A DNA stretch of 64,000 nt, from NCBI GenBank assembly GCA_963971575.1, contig OZ020616.1, positions 2,500,924 through 2,564,923 of the forward strand, given 5' to 3'. A model generated the notes under the pieces. The model was not told the DNA's origin, searched no databases, and was given only the letters and a program-made list of their open reading frames with translations. Below are positions 1 to 10,836 of the stretch, one piece after another. Within the stretch, counting starts at the first letter, position 1. Each line of letters opens with the position of its first letter. Origin of the DNA: Liopterus haemorrhoidalis (taxonomy: Eukaryota > Arthropoda > Insecta > Coleoptera > Dytiscidae). Made by a program: the position numbers and the translations under genes.

Positions 1-961
1 CACGAAAAACTAAAAAACGAACTGATAAAAAAATTATTTATTTATCTACCAATAACCCCTTTCTGTCATCGGAGAAAATTTCGGGCCTTTTGTCACAAAT
101 GGATCAAGAAAACATCTCAACAAGAACTATTCGTAGAAGATTAGTTAGTGAGGGTCTTTTTAGTCGCCGTCCTGCTAAAAAACCACTTCCAAAAGAATGT
201 GAAGGCCCGATTAGAATTTGCTAAAATCATACTGGACTGTGGATCAATGGAAAAAAGTTATTTTTAGTGATGAATCTAAGTTCAATTTGTTTAAAAGTGA
301 TGTAAGTTACGTTAAGAGGCCTGCTAATAAAAGATTCGTTCAAAAATACCCTTGCCAACAGTTAAACATGACGGAGGTGGTGTGTTGGTATGGGGCCGTT
401 TCTCGGGATATGGTATGGGTCCTCTATACCACATTAAAGGAATAACGGATGGATTTAAATATAAAGACATCTTTCAGAATGTTATGGAACCTTATTCTGA
501 TGAGTTCATGCCCTTAAAACATATTTTTCAGCATGATAATGACCCAAAACATTCTTCGAAGTTGTTCAAAAAATGTTCGAGGATTCAAAAATTAACGTAA
601 TGACTTGGCCGTCTCAGTCACCCAATTTAAATCCAATAGAAAACCATTGGGAGATTGTCGACAGAAAGATTAGAAACAAAACGCTTTTTTTTTTTTTTTT
701 TTTAATTTAATGGCCTTTGCTGCTCTGGCAATTAGCCAGGACAATTTTTATTTGAGAAAATTTCCATGCCTGAACGGGATTCGAACACGAGACCTTCGCA
801 AGGCAGAGCACATGTGTTACCACTACGCTACGCCGGTCGGCAACAAAACGCATTCAAATATTGAAGATTTGTTTAAAGCTTTGCAGGGTGTCTGGTCTAA
901 TATTAATAATGAAATGATCACGAAATTATTAGAATCAATGCCGAAAAGATGTCGGGAAGTT
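1..961 (+). pseudogene. Tc1-like transposase relic (5' end outside window)
   Basis: Coding sequence of a Tc1-type DDE transposase, spread over several frames. The beginning reads like the second helix-turn-helix region (ISTRTIRRRL near 115-150). The first catalytic block IFSDESKFNLF lies near 255-290, the second block FQHDNDPKH near 525-555, and the third region with PIENHWEIV near 630-655. A frame change falls between 350 and 445, and the glutamate region is followed by a SINE insertion. The end (ESMPKRCREV, near 930-958) is the usual Tc1 C-terminus. The family acts by cutting and pasting at TA sites; this copy cannot encode an intact enzyme. Confidence 0.85.
685..841 (-). mobile_element. 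tRNA-derived SINE (type 1) with target duplication
   Basis: Read on the minus strand it begins GCCGACCGGCGTAGCGTAG, continues with an A-box-like TAGCGTAGTGGTAACA and a B-box-like GTGTTCGAATCCC, then a short unrelated body, and ends in an A-tract (a run of T on the plus strand at 685-703). A perfect 10-bp direct repeat AACAAAACGC flanks it at 675-684 and 842-851, which is the mark of LINE-assisted insertion into the Tc1 transposase. A second copy of the same family is at 38997-39144. Confidence 0.92.
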
Positions 962-1041
962 AAATTAAAATTCATAAAAAAAATACTTTGACATAAAATT
1001 TGTTTTGGCATCCCAAATAATCATCATTCAGTTACTAAAAA
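960..1041 (+). mobile_element. Family A Helentron-like element, short 3'-side fragment
   Basis: About 80 bp matching the segment just inside the 3' end of family A (ATTAAAATTCATAAAA, GGCATCCCAAATAATCATC). It directly follows the end of the Tc1 coding sequence and stops before the subterminal inverted repeat and hairpin seen in complete copies. Confidence 0.7.
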
Positions 1042-1551
1042 CCATTTTTTTAGTCATAAGATAACGAAAATATTTATTTCAGTATTTGTTAATTTCCTTT
1101 TTGTGGTTTTCCGGTCCAAACCTGACCGCCACTGACTTTAAATTTAATCAGAATTCTACTTTTACGCAAGATGTGGTATTATCAGCAAATAGCACGAAGT
1201 TTGTGGGCGGTTGTGCGTACGGCCCCAAGTGATATTAGTGCTGCTCACGCGAACTATCTCATAAAGTGAACGAACTGCGAAAAAGTGGGAATTAGAAACG
1301 GGTCGGTTAATTTCAGAACACACTTACACCTTAATGTATAAACTTTGGTGATATCGCTACAAAATTAATTAACTCAAGTAATCTCAATTCATACTTTTTT
1401 AGTTGTTCAACACGTTCAATGTTAGAAAGATATGGCCATTATTAACGCGTATGAAAAGGTTAAAAATAATATATCATACTTGAGGTGCGTTCAGCATAAG
1501 GTAATAATCTACACCAGGGACATAGCCAGGGGGGGCAGAGGGGGCATTTGT
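1042..1551. other. No gene seen
   Basis: Unassigned sequence between the Tc1/family A remnants and a partial MITE end. No coding region, RNA gene or repeat shared with the rest of the window was recognised. Confidence 0.5.
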
Positions 1552-1596
1552 CGGATAGCTACCTAGTCGTTTAAATGAAGGTGGAAAGACCGGGCC
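1552..1596 (+). mobile_element. Right end of a Harbinger-like MITE
   Basis: The stretch GGATAGCTACCTAG...GAAGGTGGAAAGACCGGGCC followed by TTAA matches the terminal repeat of the complete palindromic element at 53849-54107. Only one end is present here. Confidence 0.6.
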
Positions 1597-2424
1597 TTAA
1601 GGTCATAATGCCCGGAGGGGGGGGGGCACCTTAGCCCTCCAAATGAACCCGTAAATAAAAAAATTAACCTGTATAAAATTCTCGAGAGATAACTCCATTA
1701 TACTTCCAATAGTAATTTTCATCCCTTTCTGAGATCTCAGAATTATCATTGATAGCCCAAAAGTCATCCTATTATCACCTCTGTCCTCCCATTTTACCAT
1801 ATAGGCCGTGTCTCCAACGCTATAGCTTTGAAATTTTAATAAATCCTCAATCAAAATGTATAACTATTTATATAAAGATACAAAGTAAAATATAAACTAT
1901 TTTAGATCATGTAGTACCAAGTAACTTCCAAATTTAACGTTATACCTCATCTTCAATAATAAAATAGTGTATTGGGCCCGGTAGTTCAATTTCAACCACC
2001 TGTATAATATTGATAAAATATTAATATATGTGTTTATTCTCATAAAGAATTATTTTAAGCAATTCTGTTCCTTATTTATTAATTGTTAATGACTATATTC
2101 CTTAATGAGCTTTATCAGGATTAACCATCTTGATATGTAGTGATACGTGATTTTTGCAAGTGGCGTCTTCATTTTTTTCTGATGTTTTTAATTATTTTTA
2201 AGTGATAAAAGTGCAGAAAATACTTGAAATAGTGTGTTATAGTGTGGACTTTAATGTTTGTGTTCCATACAGACCAAAATTGGAGCGACTGGAAAGGTAT
2301 TTGTAGAAATTTTTGTTAATTTTATAATGTAAGTCATTGTTACGTAGAATGTGCTTCTATTGACAATATAGAAACACATATGTACATGCATACACTATCG
2401 GGTATAACTAGAGAAACAAAACTA
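1597..2424. other. No gene seen; A+T-rich
   Basis: Contains a G-tract at 1615-1627 and a short open frame on the minus strand (1603-1854) with no recognisable domain. Nothing else was identified. Confidence 0.5.
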
Positions 2425-3123
2425 TTTTTACCGACCGCCAACATATATAAGGGAGATATTGTGATCATACCGATTTTGACATTTCGAGATTTCGATGGAT
2501 CTCCACGAAAATAGGTCCCTACATAACGTTTCGACTATTTTTAGCATGATGTCTGTCGGTCTGTCTGTCTGTCTGTCTGTCCATCTGTCTGTCCGTCTGT
2601 CTGTCCGTCTGTCTGTCTATCCGTCTGTCTGTCCGTCTGTCTGTCTGTCTGTCCGTCTGTGTACCCGTGCAGAGCAAATTCGGCTGAAAGGATTTTAATG
2701 AAACTTCATATTTAAGCTTCTGCCATCAATGGAACGAGTTGATCAACTTTTGGTAAAAATCGGTTGACTAAAAATGGGAGTTTACTCGTGTCGATTTTAA
2801 GATTTTTATGAATATATCACAACAGAAAAATATTTCGAAAAAAATTATTGAACAAAAGTTGCTATAAAAGCAATAATTAATAACTTTTATTTGAGACGTT
2901 TTTTGATAAAATATTGTCTGTCTACAATTTTTGTAAAATTTTTCGAAATTTTTTCTTAGTCTCAATTTTTTCATACTTATATGTAACGTTTCCATGGTCA
3001 TGGTAAATAATATCTCTGTTAGAAAATATTAGGCCAAGTTATTTCTACTCTGCTGCTAGAATGTAATTTATATAAGTACTTTATGATGGCGGTCGGTCCT
3101 GTGGTGGCCACAGCTGATTTTTT
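2425..3123 (+). mobile_element. Family B Helentron-like (DINE-like) element, copy B1
   Basis: Begins TTTTTACCGACCGCCAACAT, has a GTCT/GTCC microsatellite at about 2550-2660, and ends with GGCGGTCGGT (3088-3097), a hairpin CTGTGG-TGG-CCACAG (3099-3113) and CTGATTTTTT. The 10-bp ACCGACCGCC near the start is the inverse of the 10-bp GGCGGTCGGT near the end. Subterminal inverted repeats, an internal GTCY microsatellite and a 3' hairpin together are the known plan of Helentron-associated elements such as DINE-1. No protein is encoded. Other copies: 23422-24405, 26919-27762, 42316-42811. Confidence 0.8.
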
Positions 3124-3244
3124 AAATCATTTTCATAAATCCCGATTATTGACTAAATGAATATTGAATTATATTGGCATAGCAACAACAATTTATAAGT
3201 TAGAACCTGTACTGGTACAATAAATAAAATAATTATATATATAT

Positions 3245-3312
3245 AGGGGGGCCGCAGACAATATTTAAGTTATTTTGGGGGGTCCCATGCCAGAAAAGGT
3301 TGAGAAACACTA
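3245..3312 (-). mobile_element. hAT-type element end (remnant)
   Basis: The sequence GGTTGAGAAACACTAG at the right side is the complement of a CAGTGTTTCTCAACC-type hAT terminus, preceded by the usual G/C-rich block (GGGGGGTCCC). No matching left end was found. Confidence 0.5.
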
Positions 3313-4116
3313 GATTATATAATTTTATGTACTTTTTTATTCACAAAATACTAGCAATATAATGAATAGAAAATAAATATATACATGCATTTCATAAAAA
3401 AATAATCCATTGTCGCATGAAGTTAGCAACTCAGCAACCAACGAACGAAGAGATATCGACGAAATTATCACATGAACAGTGCGCGATTACTATCTCTTCA
3501 TTCTGAATAAAGTATAGAATGAATTTTTTTATGAAGTGATTCATTTGGTCGTGCGCTCACAGCGTAAACAAACCTTTAGCTGACTTCCATAATAATTTCA
3601 AGGTCAAATGAGTAGACACTGTCTTAAAAAGTTACTTAAGAGAACCAGCATCTACGTCACTTAGTTGTGAAACAACTTGAACTATACAGAAACATTCTTC
3701 GAGCGTAGTTTTTATCATATTTCCACAATATTCGTCATGTCTTCCTCCGAAATTAGATATTTCCCCCACAGAGGGAATTAAATTTTACGCTAGACAATCT
3801 AGAGCATTTAATTTAAAACATATGTTGATTTGTCTGATATTATCACATTGTTTTTTGTTAACTAAAAAAGTTTTATTTATATTATTTCATCATTTATTTT
3901 TGTAATAAATTTTAACAAAATTTAAATTGTTAAACTGTTAAATTCAACCAGTTATAGAAACATCTTTAGGACAAATTTGATGTTGTATCTGCCATCTCAC
4001 GTGTATTAGCCAATAAAACGTATTTTTAAAAGATGAATCAGTAACGAGTTCAGATTTGTTAGAACAAGTTCAATGTTAAATTTGAGTATCAGTATTTGTG
4101 TTAATATGAATAGTTT
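3313..4116. other. Upstream region of the XK-related gene
   Basis: A+T-rich sequence without recognisable coding capacity. It should hold the 5' UTR and promoter of the gene whose start codon is at 4117 or 4129, but no TATA box or initiator could be assigned with confidence. Confidence 0.4.
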
Positions 4117-4128
4117 ATGAAGACAATC

Positions 4129-7100
4129 ATGGCAGCTAGTGGCAGTCAGGCAGATTATGAATCTTTAGAGATAGGTAAGTTGATCTATTTTTTAAAACCC
4201 ATTTTTAGAGTTTTGTAGATATGATCAGGAAATCCATCTGTCAGTCTGTCTTAAACAGGGCTTCGAACCGTTAATTTTTTCGTTTCGGTTTTTGTTCCAA
4301 TTCAATCAAAAAAATATATACAGGGTGTTTGTTTGAAACGGGGCACCCCGAAAATCTCCTTTATTTGTAAAGATACAAAAAATCTTCCGAACAAAAGTTA
4401 AACTAGACAAAAAGGTTCATCTAAAGGTTACTATAAGAATTCTGAGGCACTTCCGGTTTCACCGGAAATTATGTCAACTTTTGATCTAGCATAGGGAATC
4501 GATAATTTTATATTTTTTTCCTAAAAGTACATTAAATTAGCTTTACAATGACATCAAAAAGTCATATTTTTATGTTAACCATTTCAAAATGTGCAATCCG
4601 GGATATCCAAGAGAGGGGTCTGGGCGTGCCCCCCCCCCCCTGAAGTAATAGAAGCGGTTTTTTTTTCTAATCAGTTAAAAAATTACGATTTTTTTCAGTT
4701 CATCAGTTTAAAAAATAATTTTAAATAAAATTTAATTTATATTTTGGTTCACTTCCATAAACATTATCTGAACCGAAATAAACCGTTATTTTTTTTCGGT
4801 TCATCTCCGGTTTTCGTTTCGACAAAAATAAAGGTTTTTTCGGTTTTCGGTTCAGTTCCGGTTCAAAGCCATGGTCTTAAATAACAGGGCTTCGAACCGA
4901 AACTGAACCGAAAACCGAAAAAACGTTATTTTTGTCGGAACGAAAACCGGAGCTGAACCGAAAAAAAAATACCGGTTTATTTCGGTTCAGATAATGTTTA
5001 TGGAAGTGAACCAAAATATAAAATACATTTTAAGATTATTTTTTAAACAAATGACCAGAAAAAATCGTATTTTTTTTAACTGATAAGTAAAAAAAATCCG
5101 CTTCTATTATTTCAAGAGGGGGTGAACCCCCCTCCCTGGCATCGGCATGGGAATGATTACTACAAAATAAGGAATAAAATTGTCTTCTAAATTATAGTAT
5201 AAAATAAATTTCTAATGAAAATAAAAGCATTTAAAAATTTATCACTCGGAACTGAACCGAAAACCGGAACGAAAACCGGAACCGAACTGATATATTTTTG
5301 TTTTAATTGAACCGGAACAAAAACCGAAACGAAAAAAATAACGGTTCGAAGCCCTGTTAAATAATGACACTGAATCTTTCATATGGCACTACTCAACGAA
5401 TTTTAAAAAAAGACCTGCATTTAAAGGCATATAAAATTCAACTGACACAAGAACTGAAACCAGCGGACCACCAGATTATCTGGGTTGATCTGGGTTTTAG
5501 AAAACACAGAAGTTGATGCTGATTTTTGCAAAAAAAATTACATGGAGCGATGAAGCTCATTTTATTTTGAATGGGTTTGTTAATCGCCAAAATTGTCGCA
5601 TCTGGGGTAGTGAAAATCCACATGCTATTCGAGAAAAACCAATGCATTCACAAAAATGCACTGTTTGGTGTGCATTATGGGCTGGAGGAATCATTGACCC
5701 GTACTTTTTTGAGGACGAAGCTGGTAACGCTGTTACTGTCAATGTTGTACGCTATCGAGAGATGCTAAACAACTTTTTTTTTCAATGAAACCAACAATTT
5801 GAACTTAAATGACATGTGGTTTCAACAGGATGGAAGCACATGTTACACAGCACGTGAAACACTCACTTTACTTCAAACCAAATTTCCTGGTCATGTTGTC
5901 TCTCAGAGGGGCGACATCAATTGACCAGCGAGGTCTTGCGATCTAACCCCATTAGACTTTTTTCTCTGGGGCTATTTGAAGAAAAGGGTCCATGTCAACA
6001 AGCCTGCTACGATTCCAGAACTAAAAGAGAACATCAGACGTGCAATTGATAAAATCGAACCGCATTTATTGGAAAAGATTACGGAAAACTTCGCTAAAAG
6101 AATGTTATCATGTCAGCGGAGTCGTGGAGGGCATTTGGCTGTCATCATATTTCATAAATAATTGCCAAGTCTGCATTTTACGCTAATAACAATAAAATTC
6201 GGATTTTTTCAATATGTTGTGTTTTATTCAAATAATTTATGTGAAGTGTGAATTTTCACACATTTCAGGGTTTCGCAGGTATTTATTAACTGTGTGATGA
6301 TTATTTGGGATGCCAAAACAAATTTTATGTCAAAATATATTTTTATGAATTTTAATTCGAATGCCTAATACCATTATTTAAGTTTCTAAATATGTGCAAT
6401 ATTTTTTTTATATATAGCAAGGTTCATTAAGATTTTGAAAATTGCGCCTATGGCTTCCATTGGTTGCTTAAATCATAAGCCTCGCCCTCTGATACCTTCA
6501 AATATAGAATTAAATTATAATTTCAACACTTCCCACTGGTTATTAAATTTACGCTTTTAAAAATTAGATACATCATTTACCAAAATATAACTAGAATTTA
6601 GACAAAATAATTTAAACAAAATAAAAATGCAAAAAATAACTGAAAAAATAAAAATTGACGGGATTCGAACACAGTTTCTTACAGTAGTTTCAACTCACTA
6701 AGCGAGAACGTTACCACTGTGCTATACAGGATCACTTGTTTACTGTGTTAAATAGCGGATTAAATATATAACATATTTTACTTAAAAACACAAAAAATGC
6801 GTTATTTTCCGAAAACATAATCTGATCAAAAATTCCTGTTGTACTATTCCGGTTCACACCAATGTACATTACTGAGAATGTTTTCAGATTTTTAGTTTAA
6901 ACCATCTGGGCTACAGGGTGTGGAACAAAATTTTTTTTGCACAATTTTGGCAAAAATCGCCTCAAAATAATTTATTTTGCAAAAATAAATTTTTGATCGT
7001 TAATCCACGTACCAAGGGCTCTCATTTGATACCCTACACAGAATTGTAAAAAAATATATTTTTTTTCGATGAGCATATATTTGTTTATATTTTTAGGGGG

Positions 7101-10100
7101 GTATGTTTTTTAGATGTTTTAGTATTTTTCCTATGTGCGGGTCAAAGAGTAGAATAAGCATGCCAAATTTCAACTCTCTAGGTTTAGCCGTTTGGCTACA
7201 ATTTTTACCAAAGACAGACAGACGACAAAATGAAGGTATAAGGGTTTTTTGGTTATACCTACAAAACCCTAAAAACAAATCCTAGAGACCAAATTGGATC
7301 ACCCTTTATTTAAAACCCTAACCTTTGATTTAAACTGTCACATATATTATATGGGGTTAAAAATAGTAAAAGTTTTTAAGTACAACCCTTATCCATGTTT
7401 ACAAGGATTTCAATAGTTAACAAAAGAAAAATCTCCTACTGCGATAATTAGTAGAGCAAGAAGGTCAATTCGGTAAACTGTGAAATACACTATTCTTGTT
7501 ATGGGAAACTAGCTCAAAACTAACTAATGCTCGTTTCTCTGTATTTGATTTCAGCGGAAGATCTCACTGAAGCAGACACAATTCAATCAACTGAATTAAC
7601 AACCAACAATAGTTGCAGTTCTGAAGGTAAATAATTTTAAATGTTCTTCGTACTTTTAATAGGACCACTAATTGCAGTTTTCTTTCATTTATCAGTATCG
7701 GATAGTCTTAAAGAAAACAAAAACCAAAGCAATTCTGATAATTCAAATATAGAAAATGCGGATGAAGTACTAGGACAAGACAACGATATTGTAGAAAATG
7801 GAAGTTCAAAACAGAAAGACCATGAATCTCTTCCAATACAAATAAATAAAGGTAGGTATAGTATTTTCAAAATGAAATGGCCACCCTCACTTTCTGATTC
7901 CAATAATGACTGACAGTATAACCATTATACCTGCTGAGTTTATAGTTCTGTTAAAAATAATTGCCAGGACTGTAATAATTATTTAAAATAAACGTATTTT
8001 CTTATATACTGTTCAGAATGAATTTTATATACCCATATGACATTCCTTCACATTTTTATCAGGCTTAGGACTGGCTATATTTGAATTATAAATATAGGCA
8101 TGTTTAAAAATCGTTTTGTTTTAAAGTCTTTATAGTCTATATTAAATACTTCAAATTTGCACAAACAAAAATCATTCTTTTTTGAACTTGTCAATTTATG
8201 GTAATATAAAATTATTAAAATATTAATTATTATCAGTATTATCATTGTTTATATCACTATCAGAGTTTTTGTCATTACCACTGTCATTTAAATTAATAAT
8301 TATTGAAGATTTATTTGGTGGATTTATAAAAAAAAAAATGTTTCAATTGTCTTTACATGTTCTACACATTTATTTTCCACAAATCATTACTTATTGCACT
8401 TGTTTCGCTTTAATTAATTGTACTACAGTATCACTTTCTGTCAGTGTTGTATTTTTCCAGCGCACCTTTTAATTGGCTCCATATTAGTTCCATAGGTTTT
8501 AAAACACGAACAATGATACGTTGAATTGTTCTGTATGGAACACTAGTTAATTCCGCATTTCTAAGTATAGGTTTGTCATTACCTTCCGAAACTAACTTTT
8601 TATAAACATTTAGTATCAGAACTTTGCAATTTTCTTTCAAATGACATTTTTCTTTAGTAGCCACGTCCCCATTTTCGCATTCCACTTCAACGTCCACAGT
8701 TTCGCACTCCAAATCACCTTGCACAGATTCACTATTTTCACTACAGAAATTAAGAACTTCTTCAAAATCAAATGGTCGCCAAAGAGCCATGTTGTTAATG
8801 TATGCACGCTAGGAACGTTGAAAATTAACTAACAAACAAGTATAATAACCCCTAAAATTTAGAAACAATAGGATTATAAATTTGGAAAATATCCTTAATG
8901 GTTTTTAAGAAACTTCAGTTGAACTACTGTTACATCTATTCGATTTAAATCTAAAATTCCTTTAATATCTCTTATATTCTTTTTACAGCTATGAGTCTTG
9001 AGATTACTGCCATAAACCCAATACTGCATCGTTAAGCTCCTTAACAAGAGTGGCCATTTCATTTTGGAAACTATACACTCTGTACCAGAGCCGCAGTAAG
9101 GAAAACTTGCGCTAGGGGCAGAACCGTGTTTTGGCGCCCTTGGCAAATAAAAACAAGGTTCTTACCTTTCAAAATTTAAGTGATGAGCAAAAAAAAAGTC
9201 CTGATCTCTCAAAATCCAAGTGACAAGAAAAAAAAAGGTCCTCACTTCCCAAAATCTAAGTGACAAGAAATAAACAAAAGGTCCTTACCTCTCAAAATCC
9301 AAGTAACGAGCAAAAAAAAAGGTCCTCACCGCCCAAAATCCAAGTGGCAAGAAAAAAAAGGTCCTCACTTCCCAAAATCTAAGTGATGAGCAAACTCGCC
9401 TTCGCAAATGGCGTTCCTTAGTCAAACCCGTCAGCGCCCTTTTCCTTAGTGCGCCCAAGGCCGTCGCCCCCTCCGCCCCCCTTATTGCGGCTCTGCTCTG
9501 TACATACATGTTTCTAAGCAAACAAAAGCCCTGAATGGGCGTGTAGCCTCATTCGTATAAATACTATTCACACCGGTTTCAGGGTTTGTTCGCTTTTGTT
9601 TGCTTAGAAGTACTATAAGTTATCAAAAGTAACAAACTTTATTTTAGATTCATCAGAGCAGGAGTTAGAAGAATTTAACAATCTCAAAATATTGTATGAA
9701 ATTACAAAATTGGATCTTGTATTACTTCCAGTTTCTTTAATAGTTTTCCTTGCTGACGTATTCAGTGACTGGAATGTTGCTGTAAGTTTTCTCTTGGACA
9801 GAAACTGGATCTATGGAACCTCAACTCTATTTGTGGTCCTGGCGTCTGCATCAACTAGTGCGTATCTTGAGGCCAGGAATGTTAAAAATTGCCGCAACAT
9901 GTGGTGAGAAATTATATATTTTTTAATTCTGTAGTTTGTCCAAAAACTGAACTTTTATTACTATGAATAATCCTATATACAGTCTGTATAATCAGTAAGG
10001 CCCGGGTAAAATAAGTTTTTCTAGGAAAGTAGTTCGTTTTTAATTTTTTTATAATTTTTTTTTTTTAATTTTTTTTTTTGTTTTTCAATTTTTTTTTTTT

Positions 10101-10777
10101 TTTGTTGAACTATAAAAAAATTTGATGTTAAGTTTAGAAACAGTGTTACGGACACAGAAATTCTAGTTGTGTTTAGGTGGATTGTTTAATTTAATTTTTC
10201 TGTATCGACTCTATTTAACTTAATAAGGGAAGATTTCTGAAAAAACTTTGAGAAAATACAGGGTTCGATCCTGGACTTATCATGAACGAGTGGTTTTGGC
10301 CGCCATATTGAATCCGCTTTATTGGATCCGCCATATTTAATTTTCTGAATTGCACCCTGAATTCATCATCAGTGACCCCATAAACCCCCAGGCATTATAT
10401 TATATTGAAATCAAATCATTTTTTTAAAAATCTTCACTTGGCACGTGGTTTCGGCCGCCATATTGCATCCGCCATATTGAATTTTCTAAATTTGACCCTG
10501 GATTCATTAACAGCCGCCTCAACTACCTTTAGGTAACATTTTCAGAGGTTTGACACCCAAATTGACTCGATTGTGTTGACTTTATAATCGATTTATCGAA
10601 GAAAAGGTAGAGGTCACGTGGGATTGGTGGCCATATTTGATAAGTTACGATGTTTCCGTAAAAGAGCCACTCGGATTTCGAAACTAGACTACAATAAGCA
10701 TCGAATGAGCCCTGGTAGACCTTTCATAGACTAATATATTTTTGGACAGCATGGGGTCTCTCGATGAAAAAGAATGA

Positions 10778-10836
<59 letters not shown>

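Larger units (their letters stand above)
4226..7306 (+). pseudogene. Tc1/mariner-superfamily transposase relic (DUF4817-associated type), copy 1
   Basis: In intron 1 of the XKR gene. Coding pieces outside the nested insertions read SYGTTQRILKKDL (5376-5415), KITWSDEAHFILNGFVN (first catalytic D, 5530-5580), FQQDGSTCYTARE (second D, 5821-5860) and CDLTPLDFFLWGYLKK (third acidic position, 5940-5985), ending RSRGGHLAVIIFHK at 6161. Frame breaks occur near 5500, 5785 and 5925. Two hAT elements sit in the N-terminal part (4256-4873, 4885-5356), and a family A element (6232-7272) sits in the 3' UTR. The terminal repeat CCAAATTGGATCACCCTT ends at 7306, followed by TA. Copy 2 is at 54577-55491. Confidence 0.82.

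Noticed and set aside
2495..2698. Open frame rich in SVCLSVRLSV repeats
   Set aside because: It is the translated GTCT/GTCC microsatellite of a family B element. The same applies to frames at 24180-24401, 36764-37069 and 40285-40497.
6659..6735. Possible functional tRNA gene (also 36358, 40868, 46661, 56062 and the SINE heads)
   Set aside because: A- and B-box-like words are present but acceptor stems and typical anticodon arms are not convincing, and all lie inside repeated mobile elements.
7641..7913. 90-codon frame as an independent small gene
   Set aside because: Its middle is exon 3 (7696-7851) of the XKR gene, bounded by a good acceptor and donor; the ends are intron.
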